A DNA stretch of 45,663 nt from an uncultured Flaviramulus sp. (GTDB taxonomy: Bacteria > Bacteroidota > Bacteroidia > Flavobacteriales > Flavobacteriaceae). The stretch lies in contig CANLXL010000021.1 in assembly GCA_947495125.1 (NCBI GenBank), positions 1 to 45,663 on the forward strand, given 5' to 3'. Each line of letters begins with the position of its first letter. Position 1 is the first letter of the stretch. Under the pieces are notes generated by a model, which saw only the letters and a list, made by a program, of their open reading frames with translations, had not been told where the DNA came from and made no database searches. The translations under genes and the position numbers were made by a program. Below, piece by piece: positions 8,580-15,826 of the stretch.

Positions 8580-9917
8580 ATGAATGCTATAATCAAATTA
8601 ACCGCCCTGGCGGTTCCAATCTTAATGCTACTAACCGCTCGACTGTCTGCACAGGAAAGTGTAGCGCGATTAACCGTTAAAGAGCAACAAACCGTTGTCG
8701 ATTCTATTGGCAGTAAACTTAAAGGCAACTATATTTTTCCGGAGGTTGCCGAGAAGATGGCCTCAAGTATGGTGTCGAAACTTGAGAAGGGCGATTATCA
8801 GTCCATAACAGACCCTCAGGAATTTGCCACCATGCTAACGGCAGATCTCCGAGCGATCAGTAAGGATAAACATATTCGGGTCACCTTCGCACCGGATCGC
8901 ATCGCCGAGCAACAACAACAGGTTACGGCAGAAGATAGTATCGCCTATTTAAATCGATATATCAAAAGCTTACAGCGTAGTAATTTCGGTTTTAAGGAAG
9001 TAAAACTTATGGCCGGGAATATTGGTTATTTGGATCTTCGAAGTTTTTCTAATGTAGAATATGCCGGAGAGACGGCGGTGTCTGCCATGAACTTTTTAAG
9101 CCATGCGGATGCCATTATTATTGATCTTCGAAATAATGGCGGGGGAAGTCCGGCCATGATCCAACTCATAAGCAGTTACCTCTTTGAAAGTGATCCGGTA
9201 CATTTGAACAATTTCTATTGGCGTCCAACAGATAGCCATTCGCAAACCTGGACCTTACCGCATGTCAGCGGTAAACGCAGTCCGGATACCCCCGTTTATG
9301 TGTTAACCAGTGGGAGTACCTTTTCCGCAGCGGAAGAGTTCAGCTATAATTTAAAAAACCTTGAACGCGCTACACTTGTCGGGGAAACCACTGGCGGTGG
9401 TGCACATCCCGGAGGTTCTGTTGTGGCAACCGACCGATTTATGGTTTGGGTACCTACAGGCAGAGCCATTAACCCCATCACCAATACCAATTGGGAAGGC
9501 ACCGGTGTGAGCCCGCATATTGAGACGTCTGCAGCAAATGCTTTAGATATTGCCTATAAGAACGCTTTGGAAGCCCTTGTAGAAAGTGCTAAGGACAACG
9601 ATATGAAAGCATTCTACGAATGGCCCATCGCCGCACTTAACCTCAAAACCAACCCGGTAACTCTGGATGCTAAAACCTTAAAGTCTTTTGCGGGTATTTA
9701 TGGGCCTCGTAAGGTGACCTTCGAAAAAGGTAAACTCTACTATCAACGTGATAGCGGCACAAAGTATGAATTGCTGCCTTACGGCAATAATGCCTTTATT
9801 CTTAAAGGACTTGATAGCTTTAGAGTCCGGTTTTTAGCGGAAGGGAAGACCATCACCGCTTTACAAGGCTTGTATAGCAATGGACGTACCGATAAAAACA
9901 TAAAAGAGAAGGCGTAA
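8580..9917 (+). CDS. S41 family (tail-specific/IRBP-like) serine peptidase
   Basis: A 445-residue exported protein with a signal peptide (1-25, ending LSAQ). An N-terminal helical S41 domain (about 30-125) precedes the catalytic region: IGYLDLRSFSN, IIIDLRNNGGGSP, and TSGSTFSAAEEF, which holds the likely nucleophile Ser. No PDZ domain is apparent, so it belongs to the IRBP-like S41 group. About 95 extra C-terminal residues form a small strand-rich domain of the kind found after some Bacteroidota hydrolases. The frame is open from a GTG at 8562 inside marR; ATG 8580 gives a proper signal peptide. Operon with marR; terminator follows. Confidence 0.9.
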   Translation: MNAIIKLTALAVPILMLLTARLSAQESVARLTVKEQQTVVDSIGSKLKGNYIFPEVAEKMASSMVSKLEKGDYQSITDPQEFATMLTADLRAISKDKHIRVTFAPDRIAEQQQQVTAEDSIAYLNRYIKSLQRSNFGFKEVKLMAGNIGYLDLRSFSNVEYAGETAVSAMNFLSHADAIIIDLRNNGGGSPAMIQLISSYLFESDPVHLNNFYWRPTDSHSQTWTLPHVSGKRSPDTPVYVLTSGSTFSAAEEFSYNLKNLERATLVGETTGGGAHPGGSVVATDRFMVWVPTGRAINPITNTNWEGTGVSPHIETSAANALDIAYKNALEALVESAKDNDMKAFYEWPIAALNLKTNPVTLDAKTLKSFAGIYGPRKVTFEKGKLYYQRDSGTKYELLPYGNNAFILKGLDSFRVRFLAEGKTITALQGLYSNGRTDKNIKEKA

Positions 9918-9946
9918 CCAACCTCTATTAGAGTGACTAATTCGTT

Positions 9947-9980
9947 AAAAAAGGAATGACTATGAGTGATTCCTTTTTTT
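9947..9980 (+). terminator. Rho-independent terminator after the S41 peptidase gene
   Basis: AAAAAAGGAAT at 9947-9957 pairs with ATTCCTTTTTT at 9969-9979, giving an A-rich / T-rich hairpin ending in seven T residues. Confidence 0.8.
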
Positions 9981-10089
9981 CTGCTGAAAATTTTGATCGT
10001 AATAATGCGCAGTTACCCCGCGAATATCTTCGAGGGATCGATCAACATTGAGACCATAAAGAAACACTAAATAATTATTAGGAATAAGT

Positions 10090-10097
10090 TATATTTG
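10090..10097 (+). promoter_or_regulatory. -7 element (TATATTTG) of the acyl-carrier-like gene
   Basis: TATATTTG in the third copy of the 32-base promoter block (10075-10106). No TTG sits at the -33 position here, so the promoter may be weaker than those at 3258 and 7133. Confidence 0.55.
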
Positions 10098-10163
10098 AAA
10101 GAGGAATGAACACTATTAATTGTGTTTGTTTTCTAGTTGGTAAACATTTAAGAAACATTGGAA

Positions 10164-10757
10164 ATGGGATTGGATTCAGTAGAATTAGTAATGGCAATAG
10201 AAGACAAATTTGGAATTGCAATTCCAGATGCTGAATGTGAACAAATCTATACTGTTCAAAAAATGGCTGATTCTGTATTTGAAAAAATAAAACTTAAACC
10301 GAATGAAAAGTGTTTATCTCAAATAGTATTCTATCGACTAAGGAAAGCGTTTGAACAGTTTGGAAATGAAAAACGGAATATCACACCAACTACTAAAATG
10401 TCCGAATTGTTAAGCGAAACGGATTTAGAAAATGACTGGACCCGATTAGAAATTAGAATTGGACTAAAAATTCCTGATTTAGTTGATTTAGATTTAGACA
10501 AAACTTTGAATAAAGAAGTTAAGTTTTTAGGCTTCAAAGTTTTTGATCGAACTGAGCCTGTTGCAGAAAACACGTTGAGAAAATTCACGGATTGGATAAT
10601 TTCCATGAATTACGAAAAACTAATTTCTATTGAAAATATTTCTAGTAAATATGAGATTGAACGCATTATTTGCGGAATTACAGAAGATAGAATTGGAGTT
10701 CCTGTTAGTGAAATTGAATTACATCATTTCTTTACGAACGATTTAGGAATTGATTAA
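10164..10757 (+). CDS. Acyl-carrier-like protein with possibly permuted halves
   Basis: A 197-residue cytoplasmic protein. It begins [18 protein letters not shown] and continues to [13 protein letters not shown], matching an acyl carrier protein from the phosphopantetheine Ser (S5) through helices II-III. Its last 34 residues ([13 protein letters not shown]... ending NDLGID) match helix I and the loop up to the DxGxD that normally precedes that Ser. The middle (about 50-110) also has a weak carrier-like helix pattern. Proteins starting MGLD are known in Bacteroidota, so the short N-terminus is probably genuine. A TTG at 10158 is in frame, with a stop just before it at 10149-10151. Whether it is phosphopantetheinylated is unknown. 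Confidence 0.75.
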   Translation: MGLDSVELVMAIEDKFGIAIPDAECEQIYTVQKMADSVFEKIKLKPNEKCLSQIVFYRLRKAFEQFGNEKRNITPTTKMSELLSETDLENDWTRLEIRIGLKIPDLVDLDLDKTLNKEVKFLGFKVFDRTEPVAENTLRKFTDWIISMNYEKLISIENISSKYEIERIICGITEDRIGVPVSEIELHHFFTNDLGID

Positions 10758-10856
10758 AATATGAAAAAGGATTTGCTAAGCCGTATATAATTTATTGTGG
10801 CTGAATTTCCGATAAGGAGATTTAATCTTATTTAATTATCTTTTGATTGCAGTATT

Positions 10857-10883
10857 GCTCCAACGCAAATCCCTTAGCGTGGT
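10857..10883. repeat. Short dispersed repeat, copy 1
   Basis: A 27-base intergenic segment beginning GCTCCAACG and ending GCGTGGT. A 25-base relative at 15960-15984 differs by three bases and a 2-base gap. Origin unknown. Confidence 0.45.
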
Positions 10884-10910
10884 TTCAGTAAAAAGATTAA
10901 ACAAATCAAC

Positions 10911-11324
10911 ATGACCACATCCGGCTACTCCCGAACCCCACTAGCCAAAAAACTAGGCATTAAAGAAGGGTTTACACTTCAAATAATCAACGAACCCGAA
11001 GGGTATTATGCACTATTTAAAGACCTGCCTGTAGACTTAAATTTCACGAAAGACTCCAAACTAAAAAAGGACTTTATACACTACTTCACCAAAAGCGCTA
11101 GCGAACTCAAAAAGGACATGCCACAACTGAAACAAGGCCTCGTACAAAACGGTATGCTCTGGATCTCCTGGCCCAAAAAAGCATCGAAGGTAGTGACCGA
11201 CGTAGACGAAAACATCATACGCGAGATAGGACTAAAAAACGGGTTGGTGGACATCAAAGTATGTGCTGTGAACGACATTTGGTCGGGGTTAAAGTTTGTT
11301 ATTCCGGTTAAGGATAGGGTGTAG
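10911..11324 (+). CDS. DUF3052-like protein
   Basis: A 137-residue protein starting with the GYSRTPLAKKLGIKEG segment that is typical of DUF3052. A second conserved area, GMLWISWPKKASK, is followed by ENIIREIGLKNGLVDIKVCAVNDIWSGLKFV. No catalytic motif or export signal is visible and the biochemical role of the family is not established. It is a single gene, with another transcription unit starting right after it. Confidence 0.82.
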   Translation: MTTSGYSRTPLAKKLGIKEGFTLQIINEPEGYYALFKDLPVDLNFTKDSKLKKDFIHYFTKSASELKKDMPQLKQGLVQNGMLWISWPKKASKVVTDVDENIIREIGLKNGLVDIKVCAVNDIWSGLKFVIPVKDRV

Positions 11325-11337
11325 AAGTTCGTATTTA

Positions 11338-11365
11338 TTGGCTTGCGAGTATTGTTGTATATTTG
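11338..11365 (+). promoter_or_regulatory. TTG-N17-TATATTTG promoter of the esterase gene
   Basis: TTG at 11338-11340 and TATATTTG at 11358-11365, with a 17-base spacer, 88 bases before the esterase ATG. Confidence 0.7.
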
Positions 11366-11381
11366 AGTGTATATATAGTAA

Positions 11382-11407
11382 AAATAAACACACCAGTGTG
11401 TTTATTT
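11382..11407. promoter_or_regulatory. Perfect 12+12 palindrome in the esterase leader
   Basis: AAATAAACACAC (11382-11393) and GTGTGTTTATTT (11396-11407) are perfect reverse complements around a 2-base centre. It starts about 10 bases after the predicted transcription start. It could be a bidirectional terminator for the DUF3052 gene, an attenuator, or an operator; the sequence alone does not decide. Confidence 0.6.
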
Positions 11408-11453
11408 AATTGTTGCCATTCATTGTGGGAAAACCGAGTAACCAATTACAATT

Positions 11454-12731
11454 ATGAAAAACCTTTTACTATTTGTGTTTATTATTATCAGTTTTATTAG
11501 TTGTAAACAGAAAGAAAAACCTGTAGATATTGAAAGTAAAAAAACTCAAATAGTCATTGGGCAACTGGATAGCATTTACTCTAAAATCTTAGACGAATCT
11601 CGTGAATTATGGATACATATACCAGAAAGCGCAAAAGACAGTTCTTCGTACAAAACTAAATACCCAGTATTATACTTATTAGATGGACCTTCAAATTTTA
11701 ATTCTGTAACTGGAATTATTGAACATTTAAGCGGTAATATGATTGTCCCAGAAATGATTATTGTTGGTATAGCTAATACAAATAGGTCTCTAGATATGAC
11801 ACCTACAAAAGTAGATGTTGATCCTATGTTTGGAGATAGTATTCTATATCCATCTGGTGGTGGAAACAAATTTCTTGATTTTATTGAAAAGGAATTAATT
11901 CCACACATAGAGAAAACATATCCTGCAACTACTTACAAAACTTTTGTGGGGCATTCTTTTGGGGGTTTAAGTGTTATCAATTCTCTCGTAAATAGAAAAG
12001 AGCTTTTTAATAACTATGTAGCAATAGACCCAAGTCTATGGTGGGACAATCGTGCTCTTTTAAATGTTGCGGATTCAATTTTATCGACAAATAAATTTGA
12101 GAATAGAGCACTTTATGTTGGTGTAGCGAATACAATGGAAGCTGGAATGGATATTAACAAAGTCCAAAAAGAGAGTACTCCCGATACTTACTTCACAGCT
12201 CATATCAAGTCAATATTACAATTTGTTAACTCCCTTGACTCAAAAAAAGATAATAAACTATTATTTAAATGGAAATACTATAATAATGATGACCATGGGA
12301 GTGTGCCACTTATTACTGAATATGATGCACTTAGGTTTCTTTTTCAATGGTATAAATTAAATGGTGTAAATGATTTCTTTTCTGAGAATTCAACGTTAAC
12401 TGCCCAGGAGATACTGAATTTAATTAATTCTCACTATGCAAATATTACTGACCACTTTGGTTACAAAGTAACTCCACCTGAAAATTTTATTAACTCAATC
12501 GGCAATTCATTTATACGTAATGAGATGCCTGAAAAGGCATATGCCTTATTGAATTTAAATCTTAAAAATTATCCAAAAAGCGCTAATGTATATGAATCTA
12601 TGGGAGATTATTACCTATTTCAATCTGATACTTTAAATGCAATTAAAGAATTCAAAAATGGACTTAAAATTAGAGGAAATAAAACATTAAAAGAAAAATT
12701 AGAAAAGCTGGAGAATAAAGAAATCAAATAA
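11454..12731 (+). CDS. Esterase-like alpha/beta hydrolase lipoprotein with TPR tail
   Basis: A 425-residue lipoprotein: hydrophobic signal ending FISC (Cys17). Residues about 35-310 form an alpha/beta hydrolase of the esterase D / enterochelin-esterase-like group. GHSFGG has the nucleophile Ser168, and NDDHGSVP near 283 supplies a candidate His. Residues about 350-420 contain tetratricopeptide-like helices (PEKAYALLNLNLKNYPKSANVYESMGDYYL in character). This hydrolase-TPR arrangement is common in Bacteroidota. The substrate is unknown, with acyl esters the usual guess. It sits alone between a palindrome and an attC-like inverted repeat. Confidence 0.85.
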   Translation: MKNLLLFVFIIISFISCKQKEKPVDIESKKTQIVIGQLDSIYSKILDESRELWIHIPESAKDSSSYKTKYPVLYLLDGPSNFNSVTGIIEHLSGNMIVPEMIIVGIANTNRSLDMTPTKVDVDPMFGDSILYPSGGGNKFLDFIEKELIPHIEKTYPATTYKTFVGHSFGGLSVINSLVNRKELFNNYVAIDPSLWWDNRALLNVADSILSTNKFENRALYVGVANTMEAGMDINKVQKESTPDTYFTAHIKSILQFVNSLDSKKDNKLLFKWKYYNNDDHGSVPLITEYDALRFLFQWYKLNGVNDFFSENSTLTAQEILNLINSHYANITDHFGYKVTPPENFINSIGNSFIRNEMPEKAYALLNLNLKNYPKSANVYESMGDYYLFQSDTLNAIKEFKNGLKIRGNKTLKEKLEKLENKEIK

Positions 12732-12780
12732 ACTCAATAGTCTTAATTAAACTTTGCGTAAACAACGAAATGGCAACAAC

Positions 12781-12888
12781 GTATATAAAAAATAGCGGTT
12801 TAATCGCTTAATCAAAAGAAAATGAATAAATTATAAGTCATTGTAAAACCGAAAAATTAGTGCTTAAAATGCGCTACTTTTCATATAC
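12781..12888. repeat. attC-like imperfect palindrome, site 1
   Basis: GTATATAAAAAATAGCG at 12781-12797 matches the reverse complement of 12872-12888 at 15 of 17 bases. Inside the arms, TTTAA and GC patterns remain partly complementary, and a central loop of roughly 50 bases is unpaired. AACAAC precedes the left arm and ACCGTT follows the right arm. The next gene starts 28 bases after. The layout resembles a cassette recombination site. Confidence 0.5.
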
Positions 12889-12915
12889 AAGACCGTTTAG
12901 GCAATTAAGAAAACT

Positions 12916-13578
12916 ATGGGAATAGGAAGAAGACAGTTTATAAAATTATCAAGTCTTGCATTGGTAGGACTTACTGTTGACCCTTTAAATGCTGTTGTCA
13001 TAAATGATAATGTTTATGTAAATAAGAAACTGGGAATACTATTCCATAAACCGAAAAACTGGGGATTCATTTCTGTTAAAGACTTTGGAAAAATTAAAAG
13101 CGAACAAATAATTGGAGAAGGACTAGAAGATTCGCAAGAAGAAATATGGGAGGAATTGGGAGACCCTATTTGTATTGCTACCAAATATTATGAGGACAAA
13201 CCTGAGTATAAAGGTGTTTTCTCACCAACAATTACTTTAAATATAACACCAAAAGAAGAACTCGAAGATTTAGGACACGAAACTTTCGAAGAATTAATGG
13301 AAATGTCGGAATTTGGAACTTCTATGATTTTAAAAGATTTTAAAGTGATAAAAAAGTACAAACCTTATTTCATTAGTAATTGTAAATTTTATGAATATGA
13401 CGCTGAGTATTTATTTGAGCATATAGAAATAAATGAGCCATTGAAAGTCGAGTTAAAAGTCTTAAAATCAGAACATAATGGATTTTATTACGACTTTAAT
13501 TGCCATCAATCAAAAGCTCAAAATCAACTTGCTAGCATAGAGTTTGAAGAATTTAAAAAATCAATAAAACTAATATAA
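12916..13578 (+). CDS. Tat-signal exported protein, PsbP/DcrB-like
   Basis: A 220-residue protein starting MGIGRRQFIKLSSLALVGL, a twin-arginine signal (R5, R6) followed by a hydrophobic stretch, so it is probably exported folded. The mature part opens with LGILFHKPKNWGF, a lead-in seen in PsbP/DcrB-like lipoproteins, and continues as a mixed strand/helix domain rich in Glu and Lys. No cofactor-binding motif is visible to explain Tat use. The gene is flanked by two attC-like sites (12781-12888 and 13589-13762), as expected for a single-gene cassette. Confidence 0.7.
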   Translation: MGIGRRQFIKLSSLALVGLTVDPLNAVVINDNVYVNKKLGILFHKPKNWGFISVKDFGKIKSEQIIGEGLEDSQEEIWEELGDPICIATKYYEDKPEYKGVFSPTITLNITPKEELEDLGHETFEELMEMSEFGTSMILKDFKVIKKYKPYFISNCKFYEYDAEYLFEHIEINEPLKVELKVLKSEHNGFYYDFNCHQSKAQNQLASIEFEEFKKSIKLI

Positions 13579-13629
13579 AGAACTGCCCACAACAATGGCT
13601 GAAAATAATTGCTTGGTCTGTGCCTACTC

Positions 13630-13650
13630 GGAAAATCCGAAGGATTTTCC
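13630..13650. repeat. Perfect 9-bp hairpin
   Basis: GGAAAATCC (13630-13638), loop GAA, GGATTTTCC (13642-13650). Without a T-run after it, it is less likely to be a terminator than part of the surrounding repeat element. Confidence 0.6.
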
Positions 13651-13744
13651 CCCCTGCTGGCGCTAGTTTGTAACGAGTGCACACAATATTTTGAACTTTA
13701 CAATGCGTGTGCGGCACCCGACACAGTCGAGCGCTAGCGAGGAG
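13651..13744. repeat. Inverted REP pair (BIME-like)
   Basis: The left REP (13651-13684) has a hairpin CTAGTT-TGT-AACGAG at 13663-13677. The right REP (13706-13744), in opposite orientation, has CCCGAC-ACA-GTCGAG at 13717-13731 followed by CGCTAGCG. The same two REP types, in the same orientations, bracket the transposase at 44.8-45.5 kb. Confidence 0.65.
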
Positions 13745-13829
13745 AAAAAATCAGATTGTTGTCCAATTTCTAAGTTTTAAATCATTATAGATATAAAAGT
13801 TTAATATTTATTCATTAAAGACAAAAGAC

Positions 13830-14180
13830 ATGAAAGATTTTATGATGTTATTTCACAGCGAGCCCAATCCTGATTTTAATCCTACCCCAGAACAAATAGA
13901 AGAAGAAGTAAAAGCCTGGCAAGATTGGATGGGAAGTATTGGCGCACAAGGCAAACTAAAAAATCCAGGAGAAGCTCTGGGCTTTGAAGGAAAAACGATG
14001 CATGCCAATGGAACTATTACAGATGGACCATACGCAGAACTGAAAGAAATTGTTGGAGGTTTTATTATTGTATCAGCTGGCTCCATTGAAGAAGCCATCA
14101 AACTTGGTAATGGTTGTCCGGCATTAAGTAGCGGTGGTAAAGTAGAAGTCAGAGATATTATGGTTTTTGATGGAATGTAG
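13830..14180 (+). CDS. YCII-related (DGPF) domain protein
   Basis: A 116-residue single-domain protein of the YciI/DGPF family. It begins MKDFMMLFHSE, with His9 at the usual conserved position, and contains TDGPYAELKE, the DGPF-type motif with Tyr in place of Phe. Members are dimeric ferredoxin-like folds, mostly of unknown activity. The next gene encodes an ECF42-type sigma factor; sigma factors of that group are known to be encoded beside DGPF proteins, which supports both calls. Confidence 0.9.
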   Translation: MKDFMMLFHSEPNPDFNPTPEQIEEEVKAWQDWMGSIGAQGKLKNPGEALGFEGKTMHANGTITDGPYAELKEIVGGFIIVSAGSIEEAIKLGNGCPALSSGGKVEVRDIMVFDGM

Positions 14181-14372
14181 TATTCCGATTACACCATTTG
14201 TGTTTTGAAGTTACCGTAAAAGAAAGTGGAGATTTTTTTCTTTATATGAAGAAGAAAACTAAAGCATAGCCGTAGTTACGGTTTCTTTTTATTCTGAAAT
14301 AGAAGGGAAAAAAGAACGCTTTATTACGGTAATTTTAATGCATAAATGGTATTAACTTGAGAATTTGGTTAA

Positions 14373-15602
14373 ATGGATAACAAGCTACTTTCTGATATTT
14401 TTAAATCTGAGTACAGCAATTTAATTGCTGTACTCAGTAGCTATTATGGATTAAAAGATTTGGAATTAGCGGAAGACATTGTATCCGACACATTTTTAAG
14501 AGCAATGAAAACCTGGTCTTATAAAGGGATTCCCGAATATCCCAAAGCCTGGCTTAGAAAGGTAGCACAGAATTTAATGTTTGAACATTTCAGGAGGAAG
14601 AAGACCTTTATGGAAAAAATCACTCCTGAATTAGAAGCAAGAACTCAGCAAATTGGCGAGATAGAAATTACTGATAAAATAATTGAAGACAGCCAGCTTC
14701 ACATGATGTTTGTGCTCTGCGACAATGAACTTAATGACGGATCCCAGATTTGCCTTGCTTTAAGAATTTTGTGTGGTTTTAGTATTGAAGAGATTGCGAT
14801 GGCACTTTTATCAAATAAAGAAACCATAAACAAAAAATTATACAGAGCCAAAAAAACAATTAAAGAGCGAAATAGAGTTGAGACAAATCTTACACTAAAC
14901 CAATATGTTACAAGACTTGACAACGTGTTAAGAGTCATCTATCTAATATTTAATGAGGGTTATTATAGCAGTGTTAATGAAGATAATATCCGACATGAAA
15001 TATGCTGGGAGGCCATGCGACTTAGTATTTTCTTATCTGAGCACAAAATCTTTCCAAAGCAAAAAATACATGCATTAATTGCCTTAATGTGTTTTCATAC
15101 TTCTAGATTAGATGCTAGGATTTCAGGAGAAAAGGGTGATCTGCTGTATCATGAACAGGATAAAAGCAAATGGAATTCAGCACTAATTCAAAAGGGTACG
15201 AAATACCTTAAACTATCCGCTGAGGGAAATATTGTTAGCAAATATCATCTTGAAGCAGCAATCGCTTATTGGCACACAAGAGATAATAATGGGAAATGGA
15301 ATAATATATTACAGTTATATAATAAATTGCTAACAATAGAATATTCACCTATTATTGCTATGAATCGGACATATGCCCTTGCACGGGCAAATTCAATTGT
15401 CGAAGCTATTCAAGAGGCACATAAACTAGAGTTGAAAAACAACCACCACTATTTCTGTTTGTTAGCTGAACTATACCATATGAATAATAACGTTGAAAAA
15501 GAAATAGAATACTTAAATATTGCAATTGGATTTGTCAATAAGAAAAGTGAAAAAGAATTAATAAAACACCGATTGGAAAAAGCAAGCCGATTAAAAACTT
15601 GA
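14373..15602 (+). CDS. ECF42-type RNA polymerase sigma factor with TPR-like extension
   Basis: A 409-residue sigma factor, far longer than a plain ECF (about 170). Residues about 8-75 are sigma region 2 (ELAEDIVSDTFLRAMKTW), and about 110-170 are region 4 with a helix-turn-helix (FSIEEIAMALLSNKETINKKLYRAK in character). The C-terminal about 230 residues contain YLIFNEGYYSS and SGEKGDLLYHEQDKSKWN, hallmarks of the ECF42/DUF6596 extension, then TPR-like helices. The extension replaces an anti-sigma factor in regulating activity in studied members. No anti-sigma gene is adjacent. It shares a direction and a 192-base gap with the YCII gene, its likely partner or target. Confidence 0.92.
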   Translation: MDNKLLSDIFKSEYSNLIAVLSSYYGLKDLELAEDIVSDTFLRAMKTWSYKGIPEYPKAWLRKVAQNLMFEHFRRKKTFMEKITPELEARTQQIGEIEITDKIIEDSQLHMMFVLCDNELNDGSQICLALRILCGFSIEEIAMALLSNKETINKKLYRAKKTIKERNRVETNLTLNQYVTRLDNVLRVIYLIFNEGYYSSVNEDNIRHEICWEAMRLSIFLSEHKIFPKQKIHALIALMCFHTSRLDARISGEKGDLLYHEQDKSKWNSALIQKGTKYLKLSAEGNIVSKYHLEAAIAYWHTRDNNGKWNNILQLYNKLLTIEYSPIIAMNRTYALARANSIVEAIQEAHKLELKNNHHYFCLLAELYHMNNNVEKEIEYLNIAIGFVNKKSEKELIKHRLEKASRLKT

Positions 15603-15684
15603 TAAAGAATAGGATGTCTATGAAATTTATACTTTGTCAAAGGAAACAAACAAAAGTCTTGTTTTCTTGAAGTATATGCCAGCC

Positions 15685-15814
15685 GCTAACAGCCAATATA
15701 AGTAAGCTGGGGATAAGTGGTTTGCGAAAAGTTTGTCCATTAATAAAAATTATAACCGACCGATAAGTTGGTGGCTCCGAAAACCCAGCCTCCTCATATT
15801 GACAAAACGTTAGC
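15685..15814. repeat. attC-like imperfect palindrome, site 3
   Basis: The outer ends are GCTAAC (15685-15690) and GTTAGC (15809-15814), perfect reverse complements that recall the AAC/GTT ends of integron attC sites. Inside them CAATATAAGTAAGCTGG (15694-15710) matches the reverse complement of 15785-15801 at 14 of 17 bases. The right half has 7 extra bases between the outer and inner arms, and a loop of about 74 bases separates the halves. A start codon follows 12 bases after the site. Confidence 0.55.
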
Positions 15815-15826
15815 ATTAAATCGCCA

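Larger units (their letters stand above)
13589..13762. repeat. attC-like imperfect palindrome, site 2, with nested REP pair
   Basis: ACAACAAT at 13589-13596 and CTGA at 13599-13602 are mirrored by TCAG at 13751-13754 and ATTGTTGT at 13755-13762: twelve paired bases with a two-base bulge. The 148-base interior contains a perfect hairpin and two REP elements. Confidence 0.45.

Noticed and set aside
14219-14292. A/T-rich hairpins between the YCII and sigma genes, considered as a terminator
   Set aside because: Stems are short or broken by large bulges, and the two genes are expected to work together, so a terminator call is not supported.
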